From an uncultured Mycoplasmataceae bacterium (GTDB lineage Bacteria; Bacillota_I; Bacilli_A; Mycoplasmatales; Mycoplasmoidaceae): 39,012 nucleotides of DNA. The notes beneath the pieces are model-generated. The model was not told the DNA's origin and did no database searches. It worked only from the letters and a program-made list of their open reading frames with translations. Shown piece after piece: positions 23,975-36,583 of the stretch (its first letter is position 1; each line of letters opens with the position of its first letter). The stretch is taken from positions 1-39,012 of the forward strand of contig CAMWTZ010000002.1 of assembly GCA_947177385.1 (NCBI GenBank). Reading direction: 5' to 3'. A program made the translations under genes and the position numbers.

Positions 23975-24850
23975 TTAAAATTTGCCACTACTTTGGAATA
24001 AAAACATCTTTGCAAGACAAGTTTTAATAATTGCTTGTTTTCCTAATTTTAAATATTTACGAGGATCATAATTATGATCTATTGTCAAATCTTGATTCTT
24101 TTTAAAATAATCTTGTAGAGCATTACTAAAAGCTACTTGACATTCGGTATTAACATTGATTTTTCTAATTCCTAGAAAAATTGCTTTGTTAATTTGTTCA
24201 TCTGGGATACCGCTACCACCGTGCAATACTAATCCAGCTTTTACACTATCAGATATTTCTTTTAATAATTCAAAGTTTAATCCCTTTCAATCTTTTGGAT
24301 ATAAACCATGAATATTACCAATTCCTGCAGCTAAAAAATCAATTCCTAATTCATCCATTTTTTTACATTCATTTATATCAGCAGTTTCTCCATTTGTTAA
24401 TGAACCATCTTCATAACCACCAATAGTTCCAACTTCTACTTCAATACTAGCATCATACTTTTTGCATAATTCAACTAAATATTTTGATTTTTCATAATTT
24501 TCTTCAAATGGTAAACTAGATCCATCAAACATAATTGAAGAAAATCCTGATTCTAATGCCTCTATTGATGCATCATAATTACCATGATCTAGATGCAAAC
24601 AGACAGGAACTGATATATGGGAATTATTAATTGTATCAATAACCATATCAGTAACAATTTTATATCCACCCATATATTTGGCTGCACCCATAGATACACC
24701 CAAAATAACTGGAGATCTTGCAATTTGGGCAGCATCCAAAGCAGATTGGATTCATTCCATATTATTAACATTAATGTGAGGAATAGCAAATTTATAGACT
24801 TTTGCTAATTCCAACATTTTTTTCGAATTAACCAAAGGATTAGTTTTCAT
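23975..24850 (-). CDS. fba: Class II fructose-bisphosphate aldolase (291 aa)
   Basis: SPVILGVSMGAAKYMGG, VCLHLDHGNYDASIEALESGFSSIMFDGS, GYEDG, LVLHGGSGIPDEQI; ATG at 24850 overlaps rpoE end by 11 bp. Confidence 0.95.
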
Positions 24851-25298
24851 CATATTCATATTTCATTTCTTCATCATCATCATTTAAATCTGAATCAGAA
24901 GAATTATCTAAACTATCTCTTGAAATTTCAAATTCATTTTCATCATACACTTCATTATCTTGATCAATAATGGCTTGTGGTAAAGCCTCTTCATCATATG
25001 CTTCTTTTACATCATTAACATTTTCATAATTATAAAGTGCAGTTTGATTATTTCTCAAAAATTCTAATGTTTGTAGATTTCGAAGAGTTCATTTGTTATT
25101 ACCAATAAATACAAATCTTGGATCCTGTAAGAAATCTGTATACAAAGAACCTAAAATACTATCTAATTCAACTTTATTCATATTAGTTGATTTTTGAATT
25201 AAATCGCAAATTTGATTAAATGTTATACTACTTTTAGAATCCTTTAATTCTTTAGAAACTAAATCATAAGCTAAATCTAATAAATCTCTATCTAACAT
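24840..25298 (-). CDS. rpoE: DNA-directed RNA polymerase delta subunit (152 aa)
   Basis: LLDLAYDLVSKELKDSKSSITFNQICDLIQ...LDSILGSLYTDFLQDPRFVFIGNNKWTLR + Asp/Glu-rich tail. Confidence 0.9.
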
Positions 25299-25311
25299 AT
25301 ATTACCTTTCG

Positions 25312-27526
<2,215 letters not shown>

Positions 27527-27534
<8 letters not shown>

Positions 27535-28357
27535 AAAAATAATTAAATAAATTAACAAAAATATCTGGTGATATTTCTTGTGCTCTTGTATTTGTTCGAA
27601 TATTTAAAGTAACAAAAGACTCTAAAATTTTATCTTTACTAAAAATTTTCAATAAATTGTTTAATAAAGTTTTGCGACGATTAGAAAAGCATAAACGTAA
27701 AAAATTATTAAATTTACTATTTAAATTATTTAAATAAATATTTTCTTTTCTTTTAATTTCAATAACACTAGATATAACTTTGGGAGCAGGCTTAAAATTA
27801 TTTGGTGAAACATCAAATAATACTTTTGTATTAAAAAATAATTGACTAGACACAGAAAACATATTGTAATGTTTAGATCCAACTTTTGCAGACATTCGTT
27901 GAGCGAATTCTTTTTGAACCATTACAATAGCTAAATTGATTTGCGGATAATTTATTAATTTTAAGACTAATGCTGAAGAAATAGAATATGGTAAATTTGC
28001 AATTATCTTAAATTGTTTTCCTGGATAATTAGATAGAAAAATGTTTCAGTCTAATTTCAGTGCATCATCATTAAATAAAGAAAAATTATTATTGGAAGCA
28101 AACTTTTCTTTTAAATATGAATATAATCTTTTATCTAATTCAATTGCAAATAAGTTAATTTTATGAGAGAGCAATATTCCTGTAATTGCCCCCATTCCTG
28201 GGCCAATTTCTAAAATGCAATCACCATTAATTAAATTAGAAGAATTAACAATTTTTTTTTGAATTTCAGAATTAATAAGAAAATTCTGTCCCATTTTTTT
28301 TGATGCTAAAAATGGTTTATTTTTTAAATGATTATTTAGAGATTGATTAATACTCAT
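27527..28357 (-). CDS. rsmA: 16S rRNA dimethyladenosine transferase KsgA/RsmA (276 aa)
   Basis: KKMGQNFLINSEIQKKIV, DCILEIGPGMGAITGIL, IIANLPYSISSALVLKL, MVQKEFAQRM. Confidence 0.96.
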
Positions 28358-28360
28358 TAA

Positions 28361-29479
28361 CTAAATACCAAATTTAGTAAGTTTAGATTCAATTGTTGTT
28401 CCTTTTGATTTTTTAGAAACAATAATCTTATGAATAACAATTGATTGAACCATAGAAAAAATTGAGTTAAAGAATCAATATAAACCAATACCAGAAGCAG
28501 AAATAACTGAAATCACTGCCATAAAGATAGACATAACTAAATTTACTGTCTTGTTTCTTTTCATTGCTTTATTGTTGCTTACACCAACAGTAATAGCATT
28601 TCTAGAACGTTTTTTAGCTAGATAACGAGGAATGGATTGGGCAAAAAATTGACTTGGTACAACTAAGATTAAAAAGAAAATATAAGGTCATCCCGTAGAT
28701 GTAAAATTATTAAATAATTCAGAAATTGGAGATTGCGTTAAGTCTCATGCATTAAAAATAATAGTAAATTTTAATGGACGTAAAACAGTTACAACACGAT
28801 ATACAATTAAGAAAATTGGTAAAGTAATAAAAATTTGTTCCATTGCCGAGAATGGACTAATATTATGTTTACGATATAATTCTTGAATTTCTAATTGTTT
28901 CTTTTGCCGAGATTGCATATCTTTAGCGTCTTTATACTTGGCATTTATTTCTGCCATTTTACCTTGTAATTCAGTCATTTTTTCTGAAGCGAGCATTGAT
29001 TTAGCTGATACTGCCATTGTAACTAATCTAATAATTAATAGAATTAAGAAAATACCTACTAATGCATTTAAACCAACTGGCCAAGTGCGAGTAGCATACA
29101 TAAAATGTAGTAGAAGCATAGCAAATGGTCACACAAATAATGCATAAAATGGTCCATATGCCATTGTAAATTCTGTTGACATTGGGAAATATCCACCAAT
29201 ACCTGAATACATCAATGTAAATGCAGGATCACTAATTCCACTAGCTGGTGAAAATCCAATTTCCATACCACTACCAATTGTTGTACTAGAAACGGTTCAA
29301 TAATCGGTCATAGATTGGAAACATCCATATAAACCTATTCCAAAAAAGAATAAATAAACTAAAATTTTAATTACCAATATAGTAATTTTTTTAATTTTTT
29401 TTATTAACAATTTACGAGAATCATCAGCAGAAGCAGCTGTTGCAAAACCAGGTAAAACTAATTTAGTTTGTGAACTCAT
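28361..29479 (-). CDS. yidC: Membrane protein insertase YidC/OxaA (372 aa)
   Basis: [49 protein letters not shown]...[32 protein letters not shown]; follows rnpA. Confidence 0.95.
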
Positions 29480-29822
29480 TATTTTTACTCTCCTTTTTGC
29501 AAATTCGTCTTAATAAATTCTCTAGTTGATTTTTATTTTCTATATAAGCAAATTTTAATCAATCTTGCTTAACTACAATAACAATATTATAAGTATTTAA
29601 TTTAATAATTCATTCCAAGAGAATTGATCTAACTTGGCGTTTTATTTTATTTCGTGTTACTGCTAAATTAAATTTTTTTTTACTAGCAATAATTGCAATT
29701 TGTGGTTTGTCTAAATTATTAGATTTATAGTAAACATTTGCTACTTTGCAAAATAATTTATTGTTACTTTGTAAGACATCACAAATCACTTCGCTTTTGC
29801 ATAAGCGATATTCTTTACGCAC
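29463..29822 (-). CDS. rnpA: Ribonuclease P protein component (119 aa)
   Basis: AIIASKKKFNLAVTRNKIKRQVRSIL; between rpmH and yidC; 17-bp overlap with yidC. Confidence 0.93.
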
Positions 29823-29825
29823 AAA

Positions 29826-29972
29826 TTATCTTTCGTCAGATACAGTTAGTTTGTGACGACCTTTTGCACGACGACGAGCTAAAAGATTTCTTCCTGATTT
29901 AGTTTCCATTTTAGAAAGAAAACCATGAGTTTTTGCACGACGACGTTTGTTTGGTTGATATGTTCTTTGCAT
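29826..29972 (-). CDS. rpmH: 50S ribosomal protein L34 (48 aa)
   Basis: [48 protein letters not shown]. Confidence 0.97.
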   Translation of the reverse strand: MQRTYQPNKRRRAKTHGFLSKMETKSGRNLLARRRAKGRHKLTVSDER

Positions 29973-30091
29973 AATTATTACCTAAATAAACTTTTAAAAA
30001 TAAATTTTATACTTATAAATATACTTTGTTTATTATAACTTTTTTTTAATGTTTTTTTGTAACAATTATATGCTAGACAAAAATTAAATAT

Positions 30092-30844
30092 TTATTTTTT
30101 ATAAAAAGAAATTAAGATATTGTCTCATATGTATTTATTGCTTTGAATTCGCAAATTTTCAAAACGAGAATCGTTATCAGAACAATCATTTGTATAATTT
30201 TCCAACATATTAATTAGTTGATCTTTTAGATTCATTTTTTGATTTGGGCAACGATTTTTTGGCAAATTACTATATTTGAAATAATATCCAAAATTACGCA
30301 ATAATATTTGTAAAACTGCTTGTGCCATTCTTTTATTACCATTTTCCAATTTATGCTCAGTTATTATAGATATAAAAATATCATTAATAAATTCTATAAT
30401 TCCATAATTGATATAACCATTACATATATTTGTTATTTTTCTAAAAATTAAATTCTCAATTTCATTACGTTTAGATTGATCAATTGGTTCATCTTTATAT
30501 TCTGGATAAACATTTATAAAAGTATTTTTTATTAATTCATAACCATAATCAACAATTTTAGTGGAATTTTCTTTCCAAAATAATTCATCATAATAATTTA
30601 AATCTAAAACTAAAAAATTAATATAAAGGTTTAATTCTTCATTATTCTTTCTTTTTAAAATTACATTAAAAAATAGAGAATTATTTTGTTGATTGCAATC
30701 CAAAACTTTAATTTTGAGATCATGTTTTTTATATAAATCAACAATTCAAAATTTTGCAAAATTAATTAAATCAAGCTTGCCATTTTTTGAAAATTTTTGT
30801 AAATCTGAATCAAAGACATAAACTAGAATATCTTTATTATTCAT
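30092..30844 (-). CDS. Doc/Fic-fold family protein, candidate toxin (250 aa)
   Basis: IITEHKLENGNKRMAQAVLQILLRNFGYYF contains an HxLxxGNKR motif close to the Doc HxFx[D/N][A/G]NKR signature. Confidence 0.7.
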
Positions 30845-30962
30845 CAGCTAATTCTTTTAAAAACTCAATAGTTTCTTGATAATTTTCTGTTTTTTTTCAT
30901 TCTTCCATACGGACATCAAGTAATTCAGATGGATTTAATTTTTTCATTTTTTCAATTGACAT
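30837..30962 (-). CDS. Small ORF (41 aa) translationally overlapping the Doc-like gene; candidate antitoxin
   Basis: MSIEKMKKLNPSELLDVRMEEWKKTENYQETIEFLKELADE*; SD-like ggaggt upstream; 8-bp overlap ATGAATAA with the Doc-like start. Confidence 0.6.
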
Positions 30963-31111
30963 TATATTTACCTCCAATTACTTAAATATATATATTTTTT
31001 TAAATAAAAATATTACTAATATTTTAATATTTTTTTAACTTTTTTTCTATTTATTTTTGTTGTTTTGTAATATTAAATTAATGTATCAAAAAAATAATAA
31101 AATAAGAATTT
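30963..31111. promoter_or_regulatory. Divergent promoter / possible origin region upstream of dnaA
   Basis: Extremely AT-rich interval between divergent small ORF and dnaA, with 9-bp palindrome AAAATATTA-C-TAATATTTT at 31007-31025; no clear TTATCCACA DnaA box seen. Confidence 0.35.
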
Positions 31112-32464
31112 ATGAGTGAATTTAATAATTCTGTTAATTGAGATAACTTCATTGATTACTATTGTAAGCAAAATAATACTAACTTACTATTTAATAATGA
31201 AATTCTAAAAAAAACTAAATTAGTAGACTCCGATACTAATAACTTTGTTGTTTTAGTTGAACAAAATAATCATATTGAACTAATGGAACAATATCAAGAC
31301 AATTTAATTATTGCATTTAGCCAATTATTTGGTATAGTTCCAAAATTTAAATTTGTTGATGAATGAAAAAAACAAGATAATAAAAAAACAAACATTATCA
31401 TAATTAATGATGAAGTTGATCCCAACATTAATTTTTCTAATTATGTTGTTGGAAACTTCAACAAAAACGCTATTCGATTAGCCAAGGAAGTTTTAAAAAC
31501 ATCTACAAGCACATATAACCCTATTTTTATTTATAGTAAAACAGGATTAGGAAAAACACATTTATTGAGTGCAGTAGCAAATGAATATAAAATTAAATGA
31601 ACTAATAAAAAATTACGATATGTTAATGCTCAAACATTTCTTAAAGAGTTGTATATTATCTTTGAAGAAAAAAATAATAATTCGTTAAAAATTGAAGAAT
31701 TTAAAAACATTTATTCTGAGTACGATATCTTATTGATTGATGATATTCAATATTTAGCTAATAAATCTAAAACTAATGAAATTCTTTTTACAATTTTTAA
31801 TAATTTAACAAATAAAAAGAAAATTATTATTTTGTCGTCTGATCGTAGTCCAAATGAATTAAATGGGTTTGAAGATCGATTAATATCACGTTTCTCTAGT
31901 GGTATAACTTGTAAGATAAATGAACCAGAAGATGACTCATTAAAATTGATTATCAACAATACATTAGGTGATAAGCATATTAATTTAACAGATGATGCAA
32001 TTAGTCTTGTGACCAACACATTTAACAAAGATATTAGAGAATTAATTGGCGTTTTAAATAAGATTGCATTTCTAAATTCTAATCTTGAAAATAAAGATAC
32101 TTTATTAGATCTAAAAGAAGTCCAAGAAGTATTGGAAATTGATAGCACTGTAATTGGGTATAACAAAAAAATAACAGCACTTCGACCTAGTACTATTATT
32201 GATGTAGTTGCAAAAATTTATAACATTAAATCAAGTGATATTATTGAAAATAGTAGAAAGAAAAATATTGCAACAGCTCGACATATTTGTATGTATATTA
32301 TGAGAGAATATGGTAAATTTCAATTAAAAGATATAGGTTATGCAATTGGAAACCGTGACCATACAACTGTATTAAATGGAGTAGAAAAAATTAAATCTAT
32401 TATCTTAGAAGATAAAGAATTTAATTCTTTAATAAATTCAATTATTAAAAAGATTTCTATTTAA
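31112..32464 (+). CDS. dnaA: Chromosomal replication initiator DnaA (450 aa)
   Basis: PIFIYSKTGLGKTHLLSAVANE, DILLIDDIQYLANKSKT, LSSDRSPNELNGFEDRLISRFSSG, ARHICMYIMREYGKFQLKDIGYAIGNRDHTTVLNG. Confidence 0.97.
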
Positions 32465-35400
32465 TTAAATAAGTAATAAAGATCATAATATTTATCAAAA
32501 ATTTTATGCAGTTCATTTCGAACTTCATTGTTTTTATTTATACTAGCATTAAAGAATAAAGAATTATTTTTAAAAATATTTGAGATTTCAGTTCCATTTT
32601 CTTTGAAATAACCTTTTTCAAAGCAATATTCCAAAAAATTGAATGTTTTTTGTTCATCTAATGTATTTGGATATTTTTCAAATAATTGATAAATTTCTAA
32701 TTTCTTTTGAACGTTGCAATATTCTTTAAAAGCGTCATAAACATTTCCGATTTCACTAGAAGATTCAGAATATTCTTTTCAGAAACTAAAAATGAAATTT
32801 GCATATTTTGATGTTTCACTATTCAAATGAATTTTTTGTAATATATCCTCATCACTAAAATTAGATTTATCTTTATTACTAATTAAATTCATAATATATT
32901 TTGCATCAATATCATAAGATTTGATGATTTCCTCATTAAGTTTAATTTCATTTAACAACGTTTGATTTTTCTCTTTAGACTTTTCTTCTTGTTCTAAATT
33001 ATTTTTGTATTCATTATATTTTGATTGAAATTCATAAAGTTGTTTTTCATTAATAACTTTATCACATTCACTAAACTCTTTATCATGCACACGGATATGT
33101 TCGCGGACAAGTAAAAATTTTGGAAATAACTTAATAAATTCAATTTTTAACTCATCTGATAAATTAGAACCATTTATTTCATTGAACAATAATAATTTTT
33201 TTGCAATTTCTACATATTCTTTGTAAGTTTCACTAAATGGAGTAATAAGAATAGAAATGTTTTTATTGTTATTACTATAAAGTCTAATTGCTTCATCAAC
33301 ATTATCTTTGCTTGTTGCATAACTAACAATATTGCCACAAATTTTACTAGAATTATAAATTCGGTTTGTTCTTGAAAATGCTTGAATTAAATTATGAGTT
33401 TTTAGATTTTTGTCTAGTCAGAGTGTATTTAATCTTGGTGCATCAAATCCTGTTAGAAACATATTAACAACAATTAGAATATCAATTTCAGTGTTTTTCA
33501 TTCTGCTTGATATATCTTTATAATAATTTTGAAAACCATCATCTTTTTCAATATCAAAAGAAACATTAAATATTTTGTTGTAATCAGCAACCATTTTTTT
33601 TAAAGATTCTTTATGAGGTACAGATAACCCATCAATTGAGTCTGGATTTTCATCAAATTCAAAATCAATGTCATTGATTAAATCATTGTTGTTAAAAGAG
33701 AAAATGCTAGCTATCTTTAAATTGGTATTATCTTTTATATATTTTTGAAAGTATCGTAATATTTAATTGCATCATCTATTGATGAGACAGCGAGAATAGA
33801 ATTAAATTCTCTATTATTATTGCTGTGTTGCAATGTAAGATTATCAAAACGATTCAAGATGTCTTGAACAATAACACCAATTCTAGAGGAGTTGTCAAAT
33901 TGGTTTGCATCTTGTATAAAATTATCATGTAAATTAAATTTTAGAACGCTGCCATCATTAATAGCATCTAGGATATTGTAAACATGTAATTGGTCACCAA
34001 ACAAAGATTCTGTTGTTCTATTAGTAACATTATGTTTTTTACTAAGATCTTTATTAACTAAACTAGTACCTGAAATTTTAGTAGAATTTTCATCAAAAAT
34101 TGGCGTTCCTGTAAAACCAAAAATTGCATATTTTTTAAATTTATTAACGATATCAGAATGCATTGTTCCAAATTGGCTACGGTGACATTCATCAAATATT
34201 AATACAACTTCTTGTTTATATATTTCATTAATAGGGTTATTCTTAATAAATTTAGTTAGTTTCTGAATTGTTGTAACAATAAATGGTTTATCGTTATCTT
34301 CTAAATTTTTTTGTAATTGTTTTGTATTTTTAGTTGAGAAAGCAAATCCAGCCTTAATTCGTTCATACTCCTGATATGTTTGATAATCTAAATCTTTGCG
34401 ATCAACAACAAATATTACTTTTTTAATTAATTTATTAAAACAATTATGAATAAGTTCAGCGGCTTTGAAAGATGTAATTGTTTTGCCACTACCTGTTGAG
34501 TGCCAAACATAACCACCTGCACTTTTTGTACCTAATTTATCTTTAGAGTTAACTGCTATGTTAACTCTATTTAGTATTTTTTCTGTTGCAACTATTTGAT
34601 AAGGACGCATTGCAATTAATTCTTTTTGATCTTTTAAAATAAAGTAATAAATTAAAAGATTTAATAATGTTCTTTTTGTGAAGAAATTATCAATCAAATC
34701 AAAAAGATTTTCTATTTTATTATTTTTACTATCTGATCAATATGTTGTAAATTTTTTAGAATGAATTACTTTGGATTTTTTATTTTGCCCACTAACATTA
34801 ATTGTTTTCTCTGAATTAGCAAAATACTTTGTTTGTCTAACATTAGAAATAACAAATAATCTAATGTAGCATAACAAATTAGGGTTTTTGGAGATAGATT
34901 CTCTATAACGAGAAATTTGACCAAATGCATTATCTAAATCAACATCAAATTTTTTAAGTTCAATTTGAACAAAAGGTAAACCGTTCACTAAAATGACAAC
35001 ATCATATCGATGACTATCATTACTGCTTGTTAATTGTAATTGTTGAATTACTTGAACATAATTATTATTAACATTTTCTTTATCAATTAATTTGATATTT
35101 ATTGGAGTACCGTCACTACGAATTAGTGTATACAAATAATTATTTTCTATACGTGGCACACTCTGCATAAGATAAATCTTTGAAAATTCATTCTTTTTTA
35201 ATTTTTTCTCATTCAGAATCTGAAAATTCTATATTATTTAATTTTTGTATTTTGATCTTTAAATTTTCGTCTAAATCATCAATTTTAGTTATTGATAATT
35301 TTTCATATCCTAATTTTGTCAATCTTTTAACAAATTCATCTTCTATTTGACTCTCTTTAATGTTATAGTCATAAGAAAATTTAGAATTCGATTCATTCTT

Positions 35401-35475
35401 AACAAAATTTTTAATAACTGTTGGATGTTCATTATCAATGATTGTTGTATAAAGAGATTTTGGATTATTAATCAT
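32461..35475 (-). pseudogene. hsdR: Type I restriction enzyme R subunit, interrupted by two homopolymer frameshifts (phase-off or pseudogene)
   Basis: RYDVVILVNGLPFVQIELKK (nuclease), VWHSTGSGKTITSFKAAELI (Walker A), [52 protein letters not shown] spread over three frames (breaks near 35194-35207 and near 33740). Confidence 0.85.
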
Positions 35476-36583
35476 CTTTCTTCTCCTTGAATGTTAATAA
35501 CTTATTCAAATAATATTCATATTGTTTCTTACGTAATTCAATTTCTTTAGGAATACCTTGATTCGCAGAATCAATTAAAGCAGAAAACTTATCCAGAATT
35601 TCCACAATGCGGGTTTGGACAGATAGTGGTGGGATGGGGATTGGGAGAGATTTTAAATTAGTTATTGGCAAACAATCTGGAATTGCTTTTGTAGTTAATT
35701 CATAGATATAATTTTGTTTTGAAACTAAAAAATAATACAAAAATTTGTTTATTAATATCTGCTTTGGTAAGACACAATAACACACATCATTCGCTCAAAA
35801 TTTATTTAATTGATATGAAACATAACCTGCAACACCATACTGAGAAATTGTTATAGTATTTTCATTTCTATTAAATTTGTTATATTTGCCCATTGGTTTA
35901 ACTCCACCAGATATAACAAAATATTCACCATCATCTAATAATTCTGATTTCGTTACTCTTTCACCTCTAACAATATCAGCAACCTCTCCTAACTCCTTCC
36001 ATTCACATTCTTGATCACCAAAATTGAACATTCCTGCCTGATAGTGTTCATATTGAATTTTTCGTTTCTCTAATTCTTTCTCTAATTCTTTCTCTAATTC
36101 TTTCTCTAATTCTGTAAATTTGTCCAGAATTTCCACAATGCGGGTTTGGACAGATAGTGGTGGGATGGGGATTGGGAGAGATTTTAAATTTTCTTTATTT
36201 AATCTATCTGGAACCGCTTTTTTTGTTAATGAATAAATTTTATCTTGTATAGACTTCAAATAATAAAACAAGAATTTTGCATCAACAATATTTGATTTTG
36301 TTAAAGAGTAACAAGCATCACTTAAACAAAATTTTTCTGTTTGATATGAAACATAACCTGCACATCCACAACGAACTATAGTTATAGTATTTTCTTCACG
36401 ATTTCATTTATCAATTAGTCCAAATGGTTTTGTACCTCCACTGATTGCAATATATTTACCATTATTAATTAAGTCAGTTTTTTTAATTCATATTCCGCTA
36501 TCTATATCAACTAATAATCCCAAATCTTTATACTCACACTCATTTGGACACATCTCATTAAGTAATTGTTCGAACTTAGTCAT
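35468..36583 (-). CDS. hsdS: Type I restriction enzyme specificity subunit, two TRDs (371 aa)
   Basis: Two homologous TRDs (ISGGTKPFGLIDKWNREENTITI / ISGGVKPMGKYNKFNRNENTITI) each followed by NLKSLPIPIPPLSVQTRIVEILDKF. Confidence 0.93.
35592..35659. repeat. 68-bp exact direct repeat in hsdS, copy 1
   Basis: tccagaatttccacaatgcgggtttggacagatagtggtgggatggggattgggagagattttaaatt identical to 36123-36190. Confidence 0.97.
36067..36113. repeat. 12-bp tandem repeat (four copies) in hsdS encoding repeated ELEK
   Basis: tctctaattctt repeated in phase (minus strand GAATTAGAGAAA), peptide TELEKELEKELEKELEKRK. Confidence 0.95.
36123..36190. repeat. 68-bp exact direct repeat in hsdS, copy 2
   Basis: Identical to 35592-35659. 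Confidence 0.97.

Noticed and set aside
30963-31111. Defined oriC with DnaA boxes
   Set aside because: No convincing TTATCCACA-type boxes found; only AT-richness and a palindrome, so kept as low-confidence regulatory region.
31747-32166. 139-aa ORF on - strand
   Set aside because: Antisense to dnaA AAA+ domain; no recognisable family.
35188-35207. Programmed -1 frameshift at A AAA AAG in hsdR (dnaX-type heptamer)
   Set aside because: Phase is wrong: zero frame reads ATT AAA AAA GAA, and the needed change is +1 (or loss of one A), so the classic heptamer does not explain it.
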